64,000 nt of DNA, taken from Sphingobacterium sp. SRCM116780 (GTDB lineage: Bacteria > Bacteroidota > Bacteroidia > Sphingobacteriales > Sphingobacteriaceae). The DNA lies in NCBI RefSeq assembly GCF_021442025.1, contig NZ_CP090446.1, positions 1,116,001 to 1,180,000 of the forward strand, read 5' to 3'. Shown here piece by piece: positions 34,126 through 42,990 of the stretch; position 1 is the stretch's first letter, and every line of letters starts with the position of its first letter. A program made the translations under genes and the position numbers. The notes under the pieces were generated by a model that saw only the letters and a program-made list of their open reading frames with translations, was not told the DNA's origin and did no database searches.

Positions 34126-37100
34126 CTACGCAACATCTCTTAAATCAACGGCAACTACACGTGATACACCTTGTTCGACCATGGTTACTCCGTAGATAAT
34201 ATCGGTACTAGCAATGGTTTTCTTATTGTGGGACACAACTATAAATTGTGAGTTTTTAGAAAAATCGCGAATGATATTATTGAACTTATCAATATTCGTA
34301 TCATCCAAAGGTGCATCTACCTCATCAAAAATACAGAACGGAGCTGGTTTTGATAGGTACAGAGAGAATAATAAAGCAGTAGAAGTTAAGGTTTTTTCAC
34401 CACCAGATAACTGATTGATAGATAATGGACGCTTTCCTTTTGGACGTGCAACAATATCAATATCAGAATCCAATGGTTTTGAAGGATCTGTCAAAATTAA
34501 ATCACAGCTATCTTCTTCGTTAAATAGGGAACGGAATACTTTGATGAAGTTATCACGTACACTATTGAATGTAAACATAAACTGCACCTCTGCAGTATCA
34601 TCTATTTCCTTGATGGTAGCCAACAAGGAGCCTTTTGCTTCCAATAGATCTGCTTTTTCACTGGTAATGAAATTATAGCGCTCATTCATTTCGTCAAATG
34701 CTTCTTTAGCCATTAAATTGATGGATCCATATTCATTTAACTGTTTCTTAAGTCTATTGCATTTCGCCGTTAGCGTATCTTGATCTTCCGCTATAACAGG
34801 GATTTCTTCTTGTTCCAATAAGTCCTTCAGTTCAATATTAAATTCAACAGATAAACGTTCTTTTAAAGAATTAAGATCGAGTTGAAGTGCTGTCTTTTTA
34901 TCTTTTATTGCTGAAATCAACACGTCATCTTGTTCTTTCGAGCGACGATGCTGGGTGATTTGTTCCTCTAACTCATTGATTTGTTTACGGACACCATAGT
35001 AGTTCTTTTCTAAGTCTTCTAAACCCTTCTCCAAGGCATCCTTTTGTGTATACATCTCCACCAAGTCTTCATCTTCTACATCAACGAATTGCGCGGTATT
35101 TTTTAATGAAAGTTGAACCTCTTCGAGATCTTTGGTATTTCGTTCTACACGAGCTTCAAAATCCTCTTTTTGCGTTTCTCTGAATTCTAGATCTTTATGA
35201 ATATTAGAAACCTTATTTTGTTGCTGGTGGTAACTGATATTCTCTTGATTATACGTTGCAGATTTATCGGTTAAAATTTCAGAAATTTCATTAAAGCGAT
35301 CTTGTTGCTGTTGTAAATCATCGATGTATTGCCTACGTTCATTTTTGAAATCTTGAATTTGAGGTTCGAAAGTTAACAAGTCATTTTCAATCGTTATTAT
35401 TTTATCTTGAATATCTCTTTTACGATTTTGCGTATTGAGGATAAACGTTTGATATTGCTCTTGTTTTGTTTTAACAGAGATCAATTCATTATTCAGTCGG
35501 TTTAGTTGAAACCGAAGTTCATCGATCATCTGCTTTTGAGAATTGGATTGCAATGCTTGTAGACGCCCAGATTCTGTTGTTATTTTATCTTGTAACTTGC
35601 TGATGTCTTGATTAAGTGCCTTGATCTCTTTTGCCAACACTTCTATGTTTTTTGCACGACCAATTCTTTTACCTTCAAACAAACCTACAGAACCCCCAGA
35701 AAGACCGAGTTTACTTTTTGAAAACTTACCATTTTTTTGCAGGATAATTAAATCTCCCTGAGGTAAAGCTAAATGAAGCTCCTGTTCACGTTCCTTCTTT
35801 AATATATAGACGTTTTGCAACAAAAGCTGACACAGTACTTTGAATTTTTCATCGACAGTAATGACATCTAAGGCAGGCATCAAAAATTCATCAGCAGGAG
35901 AGGGAAGTTGCGCGATCAGTTGGATCGCATCTAATATAAAGAAGTTGGCACGACCACGCGCCGCATCGCTTAATAAGTTGATTGCCTGAACAGCATCTTG
36001 CTGTGTATCGACAACATAGTGATTCATGATCGACTCCAAGTAATTCTCAATCGCTACCCGATAGTCTTCTTGACAGAATAGCACATCAGAAAATAGGGGT
36101 GGTTGTTTTTTCCATCCTGCATTTTTCTTTAAGAATCGTATAGATTCTGGAAAGCCTTCCAAATTATCAATTAAAGATTTTGTTAAGTTATATTCATTTT
36201 GCTTAGCATCCACTAAGCGAGACTCTTTACTTAATTCATCTTTATAGGTAGTGATATTTGTTGCAGAAGTTTGAATTTGTAGTTGCAATTCATCTTCCAT
36301 TTGCAGAGCAGTCTCATACTGTTGTTGCTGTGTTTCAACACGACCTTCTAATTCTGCAACCGAGATATTGAATTGATTCAATTCTATTTCCTTTGATTCG
36401 GTATCTGTATCTGCTCGAACAGCCTCTTGTTGCAATGCCTCTTTTTGGATATGCAATACAGCAATTTCTTTTTCCAGTTTGTGTATTTTATCTTGCAACT
36501 CGGTGCTTTTTTTACTAAAAGTATCCAGCTTACCTTTTGCCGATTGTTGTTGACCTCTTAATTCTTCAACTTCTGCTTTATCTTTTTCTAAGTTAGCCTG
36601 AAGATTATCCAGTTGTTGTTGCTCATGATACAGCTCTTCGTGTAACCTTTTGATCGTATACAGCACATGATTCAGCTGTTGATTATCATTGTTGATTTCA
36701 AAACTTAATCGGGTTTCCTTATCCTGAAGATTTTTAAGCTGCTCGTTCTTGACTTTTTTTTCAGACTCGTAATTTCGGATTTTATTGACAAACTCTTGCG
36801 TCGCCTTTTGCTGTATAGATACGTTTTTCTCTTGCTCCAGATTATCTTCTCGAATTTGCTTTAATTCAATTTCAGCTTGATTAATACTGGCTTGAGCCGC
36901 TGTCGTTTGTTTTTGTAAGGTAGATTCTTGCGTTTGTAGAGCTTCCAGTTCAGTACTGAAATCGCCGATACGATAATACGCTAGGTTGACGCTGCTTTGA
37001 CGGTATTCGTCTTTCAATTGCGTATACTTTTCTGCTTTTTTAGCTTGGCTTTCTAATGATTTAAGGTTTTTTGTAATCTCAAATAACAAATCATCCACGC

Positions 37101-37668
37101 GACTTAAGTCTGCTTCTGTATCTCTAAGTTTATTTAGAGTTTGTTTCTTACGAACTTTATATTTAGAAATCCCTGATGCTTCCTCAAACAAATTTCGACG
37201 TGAATTCTCTTTATTGTTGATGATCTCATCAATCATTCTCAGTTCAATAATGGAATAAGAATCGGCACCTACACCTGTATCTAAAAAAAGATCAGTGATA
37301 TCTTTGAGACGACATTTTACATCATTCAAACGGTATTCGCTATCGCCATTCCTAAATAATTTACGGGTTACAGTAACGGTCGTAAATGCTGTCGGAAGTA
37401 CATTTTTATTGTTATCAAAAGTCAGGGAGACTTCTGCTAGATTAGCTGCTTTACGATTTTTGGTTCCATTAAAAATGATGTTTTCCATTTTCTCCGAACG
37501 GAGCATTCGTGTACTTTGCTCCCCCAAAACCCACCGTATTGCATCAACAACATTCGATTTACCACAACCATTAGGGCCCACAATAGCGGTGACACCTTCA
37601 TTGAAATTGATTGTAATCTTGTCGCCGAAGCTTTTGAATCCTTTTATTTCTAGTTTCATTAACTGCAT
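34126..37668 (-). CDS. smc: Chromosome segregation protein SMC
   Basis: SMC dimers form the condensin core that organises and separates the chromosome. Walker A is GPNGCGKSNV (about residues 32-41) and the signature and Walker B in the C-terminal head read LSGGEKTLTS and FCIFDEVDAPLDD. Between them are two long coiled coils (residues 170-500 and 670-1020) around a hinge (about 520-660) with NLEGFPESIRFL at its start. The length of 1180 residues is standard. The start at 37668 (MQLMKLEIKGF) gives the usual N-terminus; ATG at 37659 is an alternative. No scpA or scpB lies nearby. Confidence 0.97.
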   Translation of the reverse strand: MQLMKLEIKGFKSFGDKITINFNEGVTAIVGPNGCGKSNVVDAIRWVLGEQSTRMLRSEKMENIIFNGTKNRKAANLAEVSLTFDNNKNVLPTAFTTVTVTRKLFRNGDSEYRLNDVKCRLKDITDLFLDTGVGADSYSIIELRMIDEIINNKENSRRNLFEEASGISKYKVRKKQTLNKLRDTEADLSRVDDLLFEITKNLKSLESQAKKAEKYTQLKDEYRQSSVNLAYYRIGDFSTELEALQTQESTLQKQTTAAQASINQAEIELKQIREDNLEQEKNVSIQQKATQEFVNKIRNYESEKKVKNEQLKNLQDKETRLSFEINNDNQQLNHVLYTIKRLHEELYHEQQQLDNLQANLEKDKAEVEELRGQQQSAKGKLDTFSKKSTELQDKIHKLEKEIAVLHIQKEALQQEAVRADTDTESKEIELNQFNISVAELEGRVETQQQQYETALQMEDELQLQIQTSATNITTYKDELSKESRLVDAKQNEYNLTKSLIDNLEGFPESIRFLKKNAGWKKQPPLFSDVLFCQEDYRVAIENYLESIMNHYVVDTQQDAVQAINLLSDAARGRANFFILDAIQLIAQLPSPADEFLMPALDVITVDEKFKVLCQLLLQNVYILKKEREQELHLALPQGDLIILQKNGKFSKSKLGLSGGSVGLFEGKRIGRAKNIEVLAKEIKALNQDISKLQDKITTESGRLQALQSNSQKQMIDELRFQLNRLNNELISVKTKQEQYQTFILNTQNRKRDIQDKIITIENDLLTFEPQIQDFKNERRQYIDDLQQQQDRFNEISEILTDKSATYNQENISYHQQQNKVSNIHKDLEFRETQKEDFEARVERNTKDLEEVQLSLKNTAQFVDVEDEDLVEMYTQKDALEKGLEDLEKNYYGVRKQINELEEQITQHRRSKEQDDVLISAIKDKKTALQLDLNSLKERLSVEFNIELKDLLEQEEIPVIAEDQDTLTAKCNRLKKQLNEYGSINLMAKEAFDEMNERYNFITSEKADLLEAKGSLLATIKEIDDTAEVQFMFTFNSVRDNFIKVFRSLFNEEDSCDLILTDPSKPLDSDIDIVARPKGKRPLSINQLSGGEKTLTSTALLFSLYLSKPAPFCIFDEVDAPLDDTNIDKFNNIIRDFSKNSQFIVVSHNKKTIASTDIIYGVTMVEQGVSRVVAVDLRDVA

Positions 37669-37808
37669 TTATACTACAATTTTTCTGCATTAAATAGCTG
37701 ACGAAATTAAGAAATAAGTTCAACTTATTTGCACGATTTTGTGATTCAAGGCAAGAAGTGCTGTTAAAGTTTTGGAAGAGTTGAAAATGAAAAATTGCGA
37801 ATCGTTGA

Positions 37809-38513
37809 CTATTCGCAATTTCCAGTTTCGATGTCACAACTAGGACCTTCATTGTCATTCATAATGATCACCTGTTTCGCATCATCATAAGCTTGTCGAA
37901 GTGTTTTCTCAAATATTTCAAGCGGTTGAGCACCAGCAACGCCAAACTTTTGATTAAATACAAAGAAAGGAACGCCACGTAAACCCAAATTTACACCTTC
38001 TTGAATATCCTGAGACACTTCATATGCATATTGGTCACTATCGAGTAGTTGCTCAACCTGTGAGCTGTCTAAGCCAACTTCTGTTGCCAATTTTATTAAA
38101 GTTTCCGAATGGTTGACATCCAATCCTTCGCTAAAATGAGCTTGAAATAGTTTCTCCTTCATTTCATTGCCCTTTCCGTTTTCTTGTGCGAAATGGATTA
38201 AACGATGTGCATTTAAGGTATTGACGATGATCGCTTTTTCAAAATTAAGATCAATGTCAAGTGACTTTCCTATGGATTGAACCTGATGCATCATCGCGAG
38301 CGTTTCCTCTTGAGTAAGCCCTTTTGATTCTTTTATGTACTTGATACAAGCAACACCATCGGAATCTTTAGGAAACTGTGGATGTAATTGATACGATTTC
38401 CAAATGATATCAACTTCATCCCGGTGAGGAAAAGTTTCTAAAGCTTTTTCTAATCTTTTTTTACCAATATAACAAAATGGACAAACAATGTCAGACCAAA
38501 TCTCTATTTTCAT
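37809..38513 (-). CDS. DsbA family oxidoreductase (FrnE-like)
   Basis: This thioredoxin-fold protein has a CPFC active site at residues 11-14 (SDIVCPFCYIG) and no signal peptide, so it belongs to the cytoplasmic FrnE-type group and not periplasmic DsbA. The GVRGVPFFVFNQKF-like segment (here LGLRGVPFFVFNQKFGVAGAQ) contains the cis-Pro loop. A C-terminal extra Cys pair (PSCDIETGNC) is noteworthy. I start it at 38513, not 38522, to give the MKIEIWSD opening. The nitroreductase gene lies 54 bases upstream, so they may be co-transcribed as a redox set. Confidence 0.88.
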   Translation of the reverse strand: MKIEIWSDIVCPFCYIGKKRLEKALETFPHRDEVDIIWKSYQLHPQFPKDSDGVACIKYIKESKGLTQEETLAMMHQVQSIGKSLDIDLNFEKAIIVNTLNAHRLIHFAQENGKGNEMKEKLFQAHFSEGLDVNHSETLIKLATEVGLDSSQVEQLLDSDQYAYEVSQDIQEGVNLGLRGVPFFVFNQKFGVAGAQPLEIFEKTLRQAYDDAKQVIIMNDNEGPSCDIETGNCE

Positions 38514-38567
38514 AGTATACATTTAAGATTAGGAACCCAAAAAATTGAGTTCCTAAAAAGAGGTGAA

Positions 38568-39200
38568 TTATTTTAATTTGATGATAAAATCTTCATGATT
38601 TGGTCTCACTTTTTTCAAGTTCACTAACCAATCATTTTCTTCATCACGGTAACCTAAAGCTAAAATAGTGACAGATTTAAGACCTAATTTATCAAGTTCA
38701 AGAAGTTCATCTAATTGTGCATTGACAAATCCTTCCATAGGAGTTGCATCTACTTTTTGTTCTGCAGCAGCTGCTAAAGCTAGTCCAAAGCCAATATAGG
38801 CTTGACGAGCGGCATGGTTAAAGTGTTGCTCTTTTGTTTGTTTAGAAATATTAGCAAAAAGATTATTTTTATAATCATCGGCAAAACCTGCTGGTAATCC
38901 TCTTTCTTCCGCTTGTTGTGCAAATGGTGCATCTACACGGTCTTTTGTATATTCATCGTATGCAGCAAATATCAAAAGATGTGAACTATCTACGATTTGC
39001 GATTGACCATAGGCAACAGGTTGAATTTTTGCTTTTAACTCAGGATTACTAATTTCAATCACTTTGTATGGATGTAAGCCTGAAGAAGTAGGGGCTAAGC
39101 GCGCTGCTTCTATGATGTAATCAATTTTTTCTTGTGATACGGGAGTGCCATTCATCTTTTTGGTAGCATATCTCCATTTTAAATCTTCTAATAAACTCAT
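38568..39200 (-). CDS. Nitroreductase family NAD(P)H oxidoreductase
   Basis: This FMN-dependent nitroreductase-fold enzyme has 210 residues. The N-terminal RYATKKMNGTPV and IIEAARLAPTSSGLHPYKVIEI segments hold the FMN phosphate contacts, and the C-terminal SVTILALGYRDEEND is the second FMN-binding stretch. It resembles the NfsB/YdgI group that reduces nitro compounds or quinones. It begins one base after the stop of the TetR gene, so it is almost certainly in the same operon and the likely target of that regulator. Confidence 0.9.
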   Translation of the reverse strand: MSLLEDLKWRYATKKMNGTPVSQEKIDYIIEAARLAPTSSGLHPYKVIEISNPELKAKIQPVAYGQSQIVDSSHLLIFAAYDEYTKDRVDAPFAQQAEERGLPAGFADDYKNNLFANISKQTKEQHFNHAARQAYIGFGLALAAAAEQKVDATPMEGFVNAQLDELLELDKLGLKSVTILALGYRDEENDWLVNLKKVRPNHEDFIIKLK

Positions 39201-39201
39201 G

Positions 39202-39813
39202 TTAGTTTTGCTTGTATTTTAATGATATAATAAATCCCTGAATAGCATCCTTTAATATAGGAGATACCTCTTCAGGATTAGTTTCTTGATTTGAGATCAA
39301 CTCTATGGCAATAATACCGTGTAGAATAGACCAGAATGTCTTTAATTTTAAATATAAATTACTGTTATCTATCTGATGTTCTTCCATGCATCGTGCAATG
39401 CAATTCATCATGACATCGGATGCTGCTTTCATTTCTTTGACGCTATTGACGACCTCACATTTTGGAATACCTAATCCAAACATGATTTCGTAATATTTCT
39501 TGTTTTCAAAAGCAAAATTCCAATAGGATACAGCCAAATTGTTTAACTGTTGATCTGCAGGTTTATTTTGTTTTACAGTCAATGCTAATTGATCTGCCAA
39601 TAAGGCAAAGCCAATTTTTGTAAAATATTCAACAATAGCATCCTTATTTTCAAAATGTTTATAGATGACAGGGATACTGTATTCAATGGCATCGGCTATC
39701 TTACGGATGGAAAGCGAATGCCATCCTTCCTCTTGTACGATTAGCCAAGACTGATCAATAATCTGCTGTTTAATTTTTTCCTGATCTCTTAATTTACGCT
39801 CTGATACACCCAT
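39202..39813 (-). CDS. TetR/AcrR family transcriptional regulator
   Basis: The N-terminal helix-turn-helix (QQIIDQSWLIVQEEGWHSLSIRKIADAI region, then YSIPVIYKHFENKDAIVEYF) is followed by an all-helical ligand domain, 203 residues in all. It would repress its own operon with the nitroreductase and perhaps the DsbA-like gene. The start at 39813 (MGVSERK) is preferred; 39822 is an alternative. A -7 element and a small palindrome lie immediately upstream. Confidence 0.9.
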   Translation of the reverse strand: MGVSERKLRDQEKIKQQIIDQSWLIVQEEGWHSLSIRKIADAIEYSIPVIYKHFENKDAIVEYFTKIGFALLADQLALTVKQNKPADQQLNNLAVSYWNFAFENKKYYEIMFGLGIPKCEVVNSVKEMKAASDVMMNCIARCMEEHQIDNSNLYLKLKTFWSILHGIIAIELISNQETNPEEVSPILKDAIQGFIISLKYKQN

Positions 39814-39826
39814 TTTACACATTAGT

Positions 39827-39846
39827 TAACAGTGTTAGCAAAAGTA
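39827..39846 (-). promoter_or_regulatory. TetR-operon -7 element with overlapping operator
   Basis: On the minus strand TACTTTTG (39846 to 39839) matches TAnnTTTG exactly. A perfect TAACA-G-TGTTA palindrome (39827-39837) begins just downstream, over the expected transcription start, and is a natural TetR operator position. No good -33 element is seen. Confidence 0.5.
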
Positions 39847-39950
39847 ACAATGATTTTATTAAATCATATCTGGTCAACAAACATTATACATTTAAATGAC
39901 AGATTGCTGTTTTTTTAATTTCCTACCAAAAAATAAGTTAAATTAGATAG

Positions 39951-40754
39951 GTGGAAAAATGGAACGAAAAAAAAGTTACACTTGTGCTCGGAGGTGGGGG
40001 AGCGAGAGGATTGGCTCATATCGGAGTCATCCGAGAATTGGAAGTACAAGGTTATCGTATTGATGAAGTGATCGGTTGTTCTATAGGGGCTCTTATCGGC
40101 GCTATCTATGCACAGGGCGGATTGGATATTCTGGAAGAATGGATGTTGCAGTTGAACAGGAAATCAGTTTTTCAATTGATGGACTTTACGATGGAACCTG
40201 CAGGATTTATGAAAGGCACTAAAATTATGGAAACGCTTAAAAAAATTATACCGGATACCGCTATTGAGTCATTTCCGATTTCCTTTAAAGCGGTTGCCAA
40301 TGATTTAAAAGATGAAAAAGATGTTATCTTCGATTCAGGAAGTATGTACGATGCCATACGCGCTTCAATCTCAATTCCAGCCGTATTTACAGCTGTTAAA
40401 CGCGATGAGATGACTTTATTTGATGGTGGTGTGCTCAATCCACTACCTGTAAATTTAGTGTCCAAAAAATCAGATCACATCGTGATTGCCGTTAATCTTG
40501 ATGGAAGTCCTGATGAACAACTGATGTCTGAAAAACAGAAGTCAAAGAAGCTCCATGCACTCGATATCTTGCAACTCGCTTATTTTGCTATGAGAAGAAA
40601 ATTAAGTGCTTTAACACTCGAATTATATCAACCTGATTATGTGATTCATGTACCCCATAATATTTGTGGAATTTGGGAATACGAGAAAGCGCAATTTTTA
40701 ATTGAAAAGGGGAGGCAGCTTACACAAGAAGCTTTAAAAGACAAAAAGTTGTAA
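39951..40754 (+). CDS. Patatin-like phospholipase
   Basis: This lipid acyl hydrolase uses a Ser-Asp dyad. The oxyanion loop GGGGARG is at residues 14-20, the nucleophile Ser44 lies in GCSIG, and the catalytic Asp is in FDGGVLNP. The 267-residue length and lack of a signal peptide match the cytoplasmic RssA/YlbK-like group. The start is GTG at 39951, as no ATG precedes the conserved region. It is a single gene, divergent from the TetR operon. Confidence 0.92.
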   Translation: MEKWNEKKVTLVLGGGGARGLAHIGVIRELEVQGYRIDEVIGCSIGALIGAIYAQGGLDILEEWMLQLNRKSVFQLMDFTMEPAGFMKGTKIMETLKKIIPDTAIESFPISFKAVANDLKDEKDVIFDSGSMYDAIRASISIPAVFTAVKRDEMTLFDGGVLNPLPVNLVSKKSDHIVIAVNLDGSPDEQLMSEKQKSKKLHALDILQLAYFAMRRKLSALTLELYQPDYVIHVPHNICGIWEYEKAQFLIEKGRQLTQEALKDKKL

Positions 40755-40784
40755 AGAATTTTCCTTCCCCAAAAAGAATACTAT

Positions 40785-41612
40785 CTAAAAAGAGCGTAGA
40801 AAATTGTTAATCTCTGTATTAAACTTATCCGACTCTTCTAGATTGGGTAAATGACCTGATCCCATGAATTCAACATATTGTACTGCAGATATAAGATCGA
40901 GTAATGCTTTTACTTGTATGTCGTTCACCAATTTATCGTCCTTACCTTTAATAACTAAAGTCGGTATTGTTATGGTTGGTAATATAGCTGACGTATCCGT
41001 TCGTGCTGCTAATGCAAGTTGTGTCGCACAAATGCTCTCCACACTATTTCTTCTAATCGCACTTTTGATCAATTCAATCGCTTCTTGGTTTTCTGTACGT
41101 GTTTTTTCTGAAAATATGGTTTCAATAAACCCTAAGGAAAAGGGACGCTTACCATATTTTAATAAGGCTTGAATGGAATCAAAACGCTTTTGTTTTCCTT
41201 TATTATCATCGGCAAAAGAATGCGTATCACTTAAGATAAGTCCTTTTAATTCAGAACCGATCAATTCGTAAGTTCTCAGTGCAATATAACCACCCATAGA
41301 AACCCCACACAGTATGACATTTTTTAAATTAAAATGCTTGATGAATTTGATCAAATCTTTGGCAAAAACATCAACGCTAAAAAATCCATGACCACTTGTA
41401 GTCTGTCCATGTCCTCGAATATCAATAGCAATTCCAGTGATGTTGTCTTCTAAAGCATTCAATTGATTTCTCCAGGTGTTTTTGTTAAAGGGAAAACCAT
41501 GTAAAAAGATGACTGTTTTTTCCGTTTCTTTTACTTTACTATTTTTTACTATGTAGGAAATGCTGATGTCATCAATACGTACTCGGCTTAGTTTCGTTTC
41601 TTTTTTGAACAT
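40785..41612 (-). CDS. Alpha/beta hydrolase
   Basis: This alpha/beta-hydrolase-fold enzyme has the oxyanion segment VIFLHGFPFNKNTWRNQ, nucleophile elbow GVSMGG (Ser), acid region GKDDKLVN and a C-terminal His in SGHLPNLEE. This resembles non-haem haloperoxidase or esterase-like members of about 275 residues. I place the start at ATG 41612 (MFKKETKL). A longer frame reaching 41804 would add a spurious hydrophobic segment and overlap the tRNA-Arg gene and its promoter. Confidence 0.87.
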   Translation of the reverse strand: MFKKETKLSRVRIDDISISYIVKNSKVKETEKTVIFLHGFPFNKNTWRNQLNALEDNITGIAIDIRGHGQTTSGHGFFSVDVFAKDLIKFIKHFNLKNVILCGVSMGGYIALRTYELIGSELKGLILSDTHSFADDNKGKQKRFDSIQALLKYGKRPFSLGFIETIFSEKTRTENQEAIELIKSAIRRNSVESICATQLALAARTDTSAILPTITIPTLVIKGKDDKLVNDIQVKALLDLISAVQYVEFMGSGHLPNLEESDKFNTEINNFLRSF

Positions 41613-41721
41613 ATCGTCGTTTTTGTGAAATAGAATATAAAAAAATAGACTTTGTAAATATAATATTATCAATAAGATAATAAAAATATTGGTTTTTGTA
41701 GTAAAAAAAGATGTAAAATAG

Positions 41722-41752
41722 TTTGCAAAAATGAAAAAAGTGCCGATATTTG
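41722..41752 (+). promoter_or_regulatory. Promoter of the first tRNA-Arg gene
   Basis: TTTG (41722-41725), 19 bases, then GATATTTG (41745-41752) matches the Bacteroidota TTTG-N19-TAnnTTTG promoter with one mismatch. It lies 48 bases before the tRNA. The arrangement is the same as at the second tRNA-Arg copy. Confidence 0.85.
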
Positions 41753-41800
41753 TATCACCAAACAAAACGGTATGACTTCCATCGCAAGTCATTAAAAAAT

Positions 41801-41874
41801 GCACTCATGGCTCAATTGGATAGAGCACCTGACTACGGATCAGGAGGTTAGGGGTTCGACTCCCTTTGAGTGCA
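41801..41874 (+). tRNA. tRNA-Arg(ACG), copy 1
   Basis: A 74-base cloverleaf is visible: acceptor GCACTCA/TGAGTGC, D stem GCTC/GAGC, anticodon stem CCTGA/TCAGG with anticodon ACG at 41835-41837, and T loop TTCGACT. Discriminator A is encoded but CCA is not. A T-run immediately follows. It is nearly identical to the copy at 42991 except for one compensated acceptor pair. A34 would be edited to inosine by TadA to read CGU, CGC and CGA. Confidence 0.97.
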
Positions 41875-41977
41875 CTTTTTTTATAACCTACCACAATCAA
41901 GTTTTTCAACATGTATTTCGTGTAAAAGTAATTCCAAAAATCGGGAGAACAATTAATGCATAATTTTTGCAGTTTCC

Positions 41978-42110
41978 ACCTATAACATGTATGCAATAGT
42001 ATTTCGGTCTGGAGACCTAATTTTCAAAGAAGATTGAAGTGACCCTTTGGAACACTTCAACCAGAGGAGCGTCTATTATAGGCTATTGCAATTGAAAAAC
42101 GAATAGATCA
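41978..42110 (+). ncRNA. Candidate structured RNA between the tRNA-Arg genes
   Basis: Nested complementary arms are visible: TGCAATAG (41992-41999) with CTATTGCA (42083-42090), TCTGG (42008-42012) with CCAGA (42061-42065), and TTGAAGTG (42034-42041) with CACTTCAA (42053-42060). A competing or pseudoknot pair is CCTATAA (41979-41985) with TTATAGG (42076-42082). An imperfect -7 element (AATTTTTG, 41962-41969) lies just upstream. The rod-like nesting recalls 6S-type RNAs but I cannot identify it. Confidence 0.4.
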
Positions 42111-42130
42111 GTTGTAAAAGAAGGTCGGAG

Positions 42131-42520
42131 TTAATCAACACGTTCTTTATTTATAGCAAATAATAAAGCTGAAGAAAGGATACACATGACTACAGCAGCA
42201 ATAATAAGTGCATTTTCTTTTTGTAAGATGCCGATGAAAAAATCACCAACAAACATGACTAAAAAGAAAATATAGACTATAGTAAGCATAGGGAGTGATT
42301 TTTTAAAAGTTGCAAAAGCAAAAATAAATCCAAGAGCAAATTGTCTGACTGCCCACATACGAATTAAATAATCCACACCTGTTGCATTCAGATCAACAGT
42401 TTCCAGTACCGATTTTGGTGAGAACCATATTGATAAACTTACCATAATCTCCATGAGGGCAAATACCCCCGAAATGATCAATATCCATTTTGGCAATGTT
42501 TTTTGTCCCGCTATCATCAT
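42131..42520 (-). CDS. Hypothetical four-helix membrane protein
   Basis: This is a 129-residue protein with four predicted transmembrane helices (about residues 11-33, 55-72, 77-98 and 102-121) and short loops. It has no signal peptide and no motif I recognise. Its size and layout resemble small DoxX- or DUF-type inner-membrane proteins. A double Met start (MMIAG) leaves the exact start uncertain by one codon. It lies alone between the two tRNA genes on the opposite strand. Confidence 0.7.
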   Translation of the reverse strand: MMIAGQKTLPKWILIISGVFALMEIMVSLSIWFSPKSVLETVDLNATGVDYLIRMWAVRQFALGFIFAFATFKKSLPMLTIVYIFFLVMFVGDFFIGILQKENALIIAAVVMCILSSALLFAINKERVD

Positions 42521-42912
42521 TTAAGTTTTTATTATGTGTTAGTCCGTTATTGTGTAAAACCATCATTGGCTATAGACAGGATTAATAATTGACTTTGTAT
42601 GTTAATAATTGCACACCATCTTCATAGTATTGATTTTCCAAGATATGTAATGCATATTTTTTTGTCTTCAAGCAAACGTATTATCAATTAACAAAGCGTT
42701 GAGCTGCAATGATCTCATGTTTTGAGTCCTCTGAATGATCTCGTTTGACGTTTTCTAAATTAATGAATTTAAACGAAAAGTAAAATGGTCAAATCGATCT
42801 AGTTGAATTTGTATCGTATGCTAGGATAGGTGAGGCGCTTTTTTTTGTCGTTGAATGATCTACAATTATTTACTTTCATTTTCAGTTAATTACGTATTAA
42901 TTGAAAAAAAAA
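42521..42912. other. Gene-free region upstream of the second tRNA-Arg promoter
   Basis: This stretch of about 390 bases is AT-rich, with no credible gene or stable fold. A ten-base word TGAATGATCT occurs twice (near 42733 and 42853). A run of eight T after GGCGC (about 42836-42848) looks terminator-like but has no clear stem. Confidence 0.4.
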
Positions 42913-42943
42913 TTTGGAGAGACTGCTATTTTACCTATATTTG
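42913..42943 (+). promoter_or_regulatory. Promoter of the second tRNA-Arg gene
   Basis: TTTG (42913-42916), exactly 19 bases, then TATATTTG (42936-42943) is a perfect Bacteroidota consensus promoter 47 bases before the tRNA. The bases just downstream (CATCACCAAA) are nearly the same as after the first tRNA promoter. Confidence 0.92.
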
Positions 42944-42990
42944 CATCACCAAAACGGAATAACAGCAATGAATAGGCCGTAATGGTTGCC

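Noticed and set aside
41612..41804. A 64-codon N-terminal extension of the alpha/beta hydrolase starting inside the first tRNA-Arg gene
   Set aside because: It overlaps the tRNA and its promoter and adds an unconserved hydrophobic segment; ATG at 41612 gives a normal-length enzyme.
42731..42862. Direct repeat TGAATGATCT as a functional element
   Set aside because: Only ten bases in AT-rich non-coding DNA, with no link to a gene or structure.
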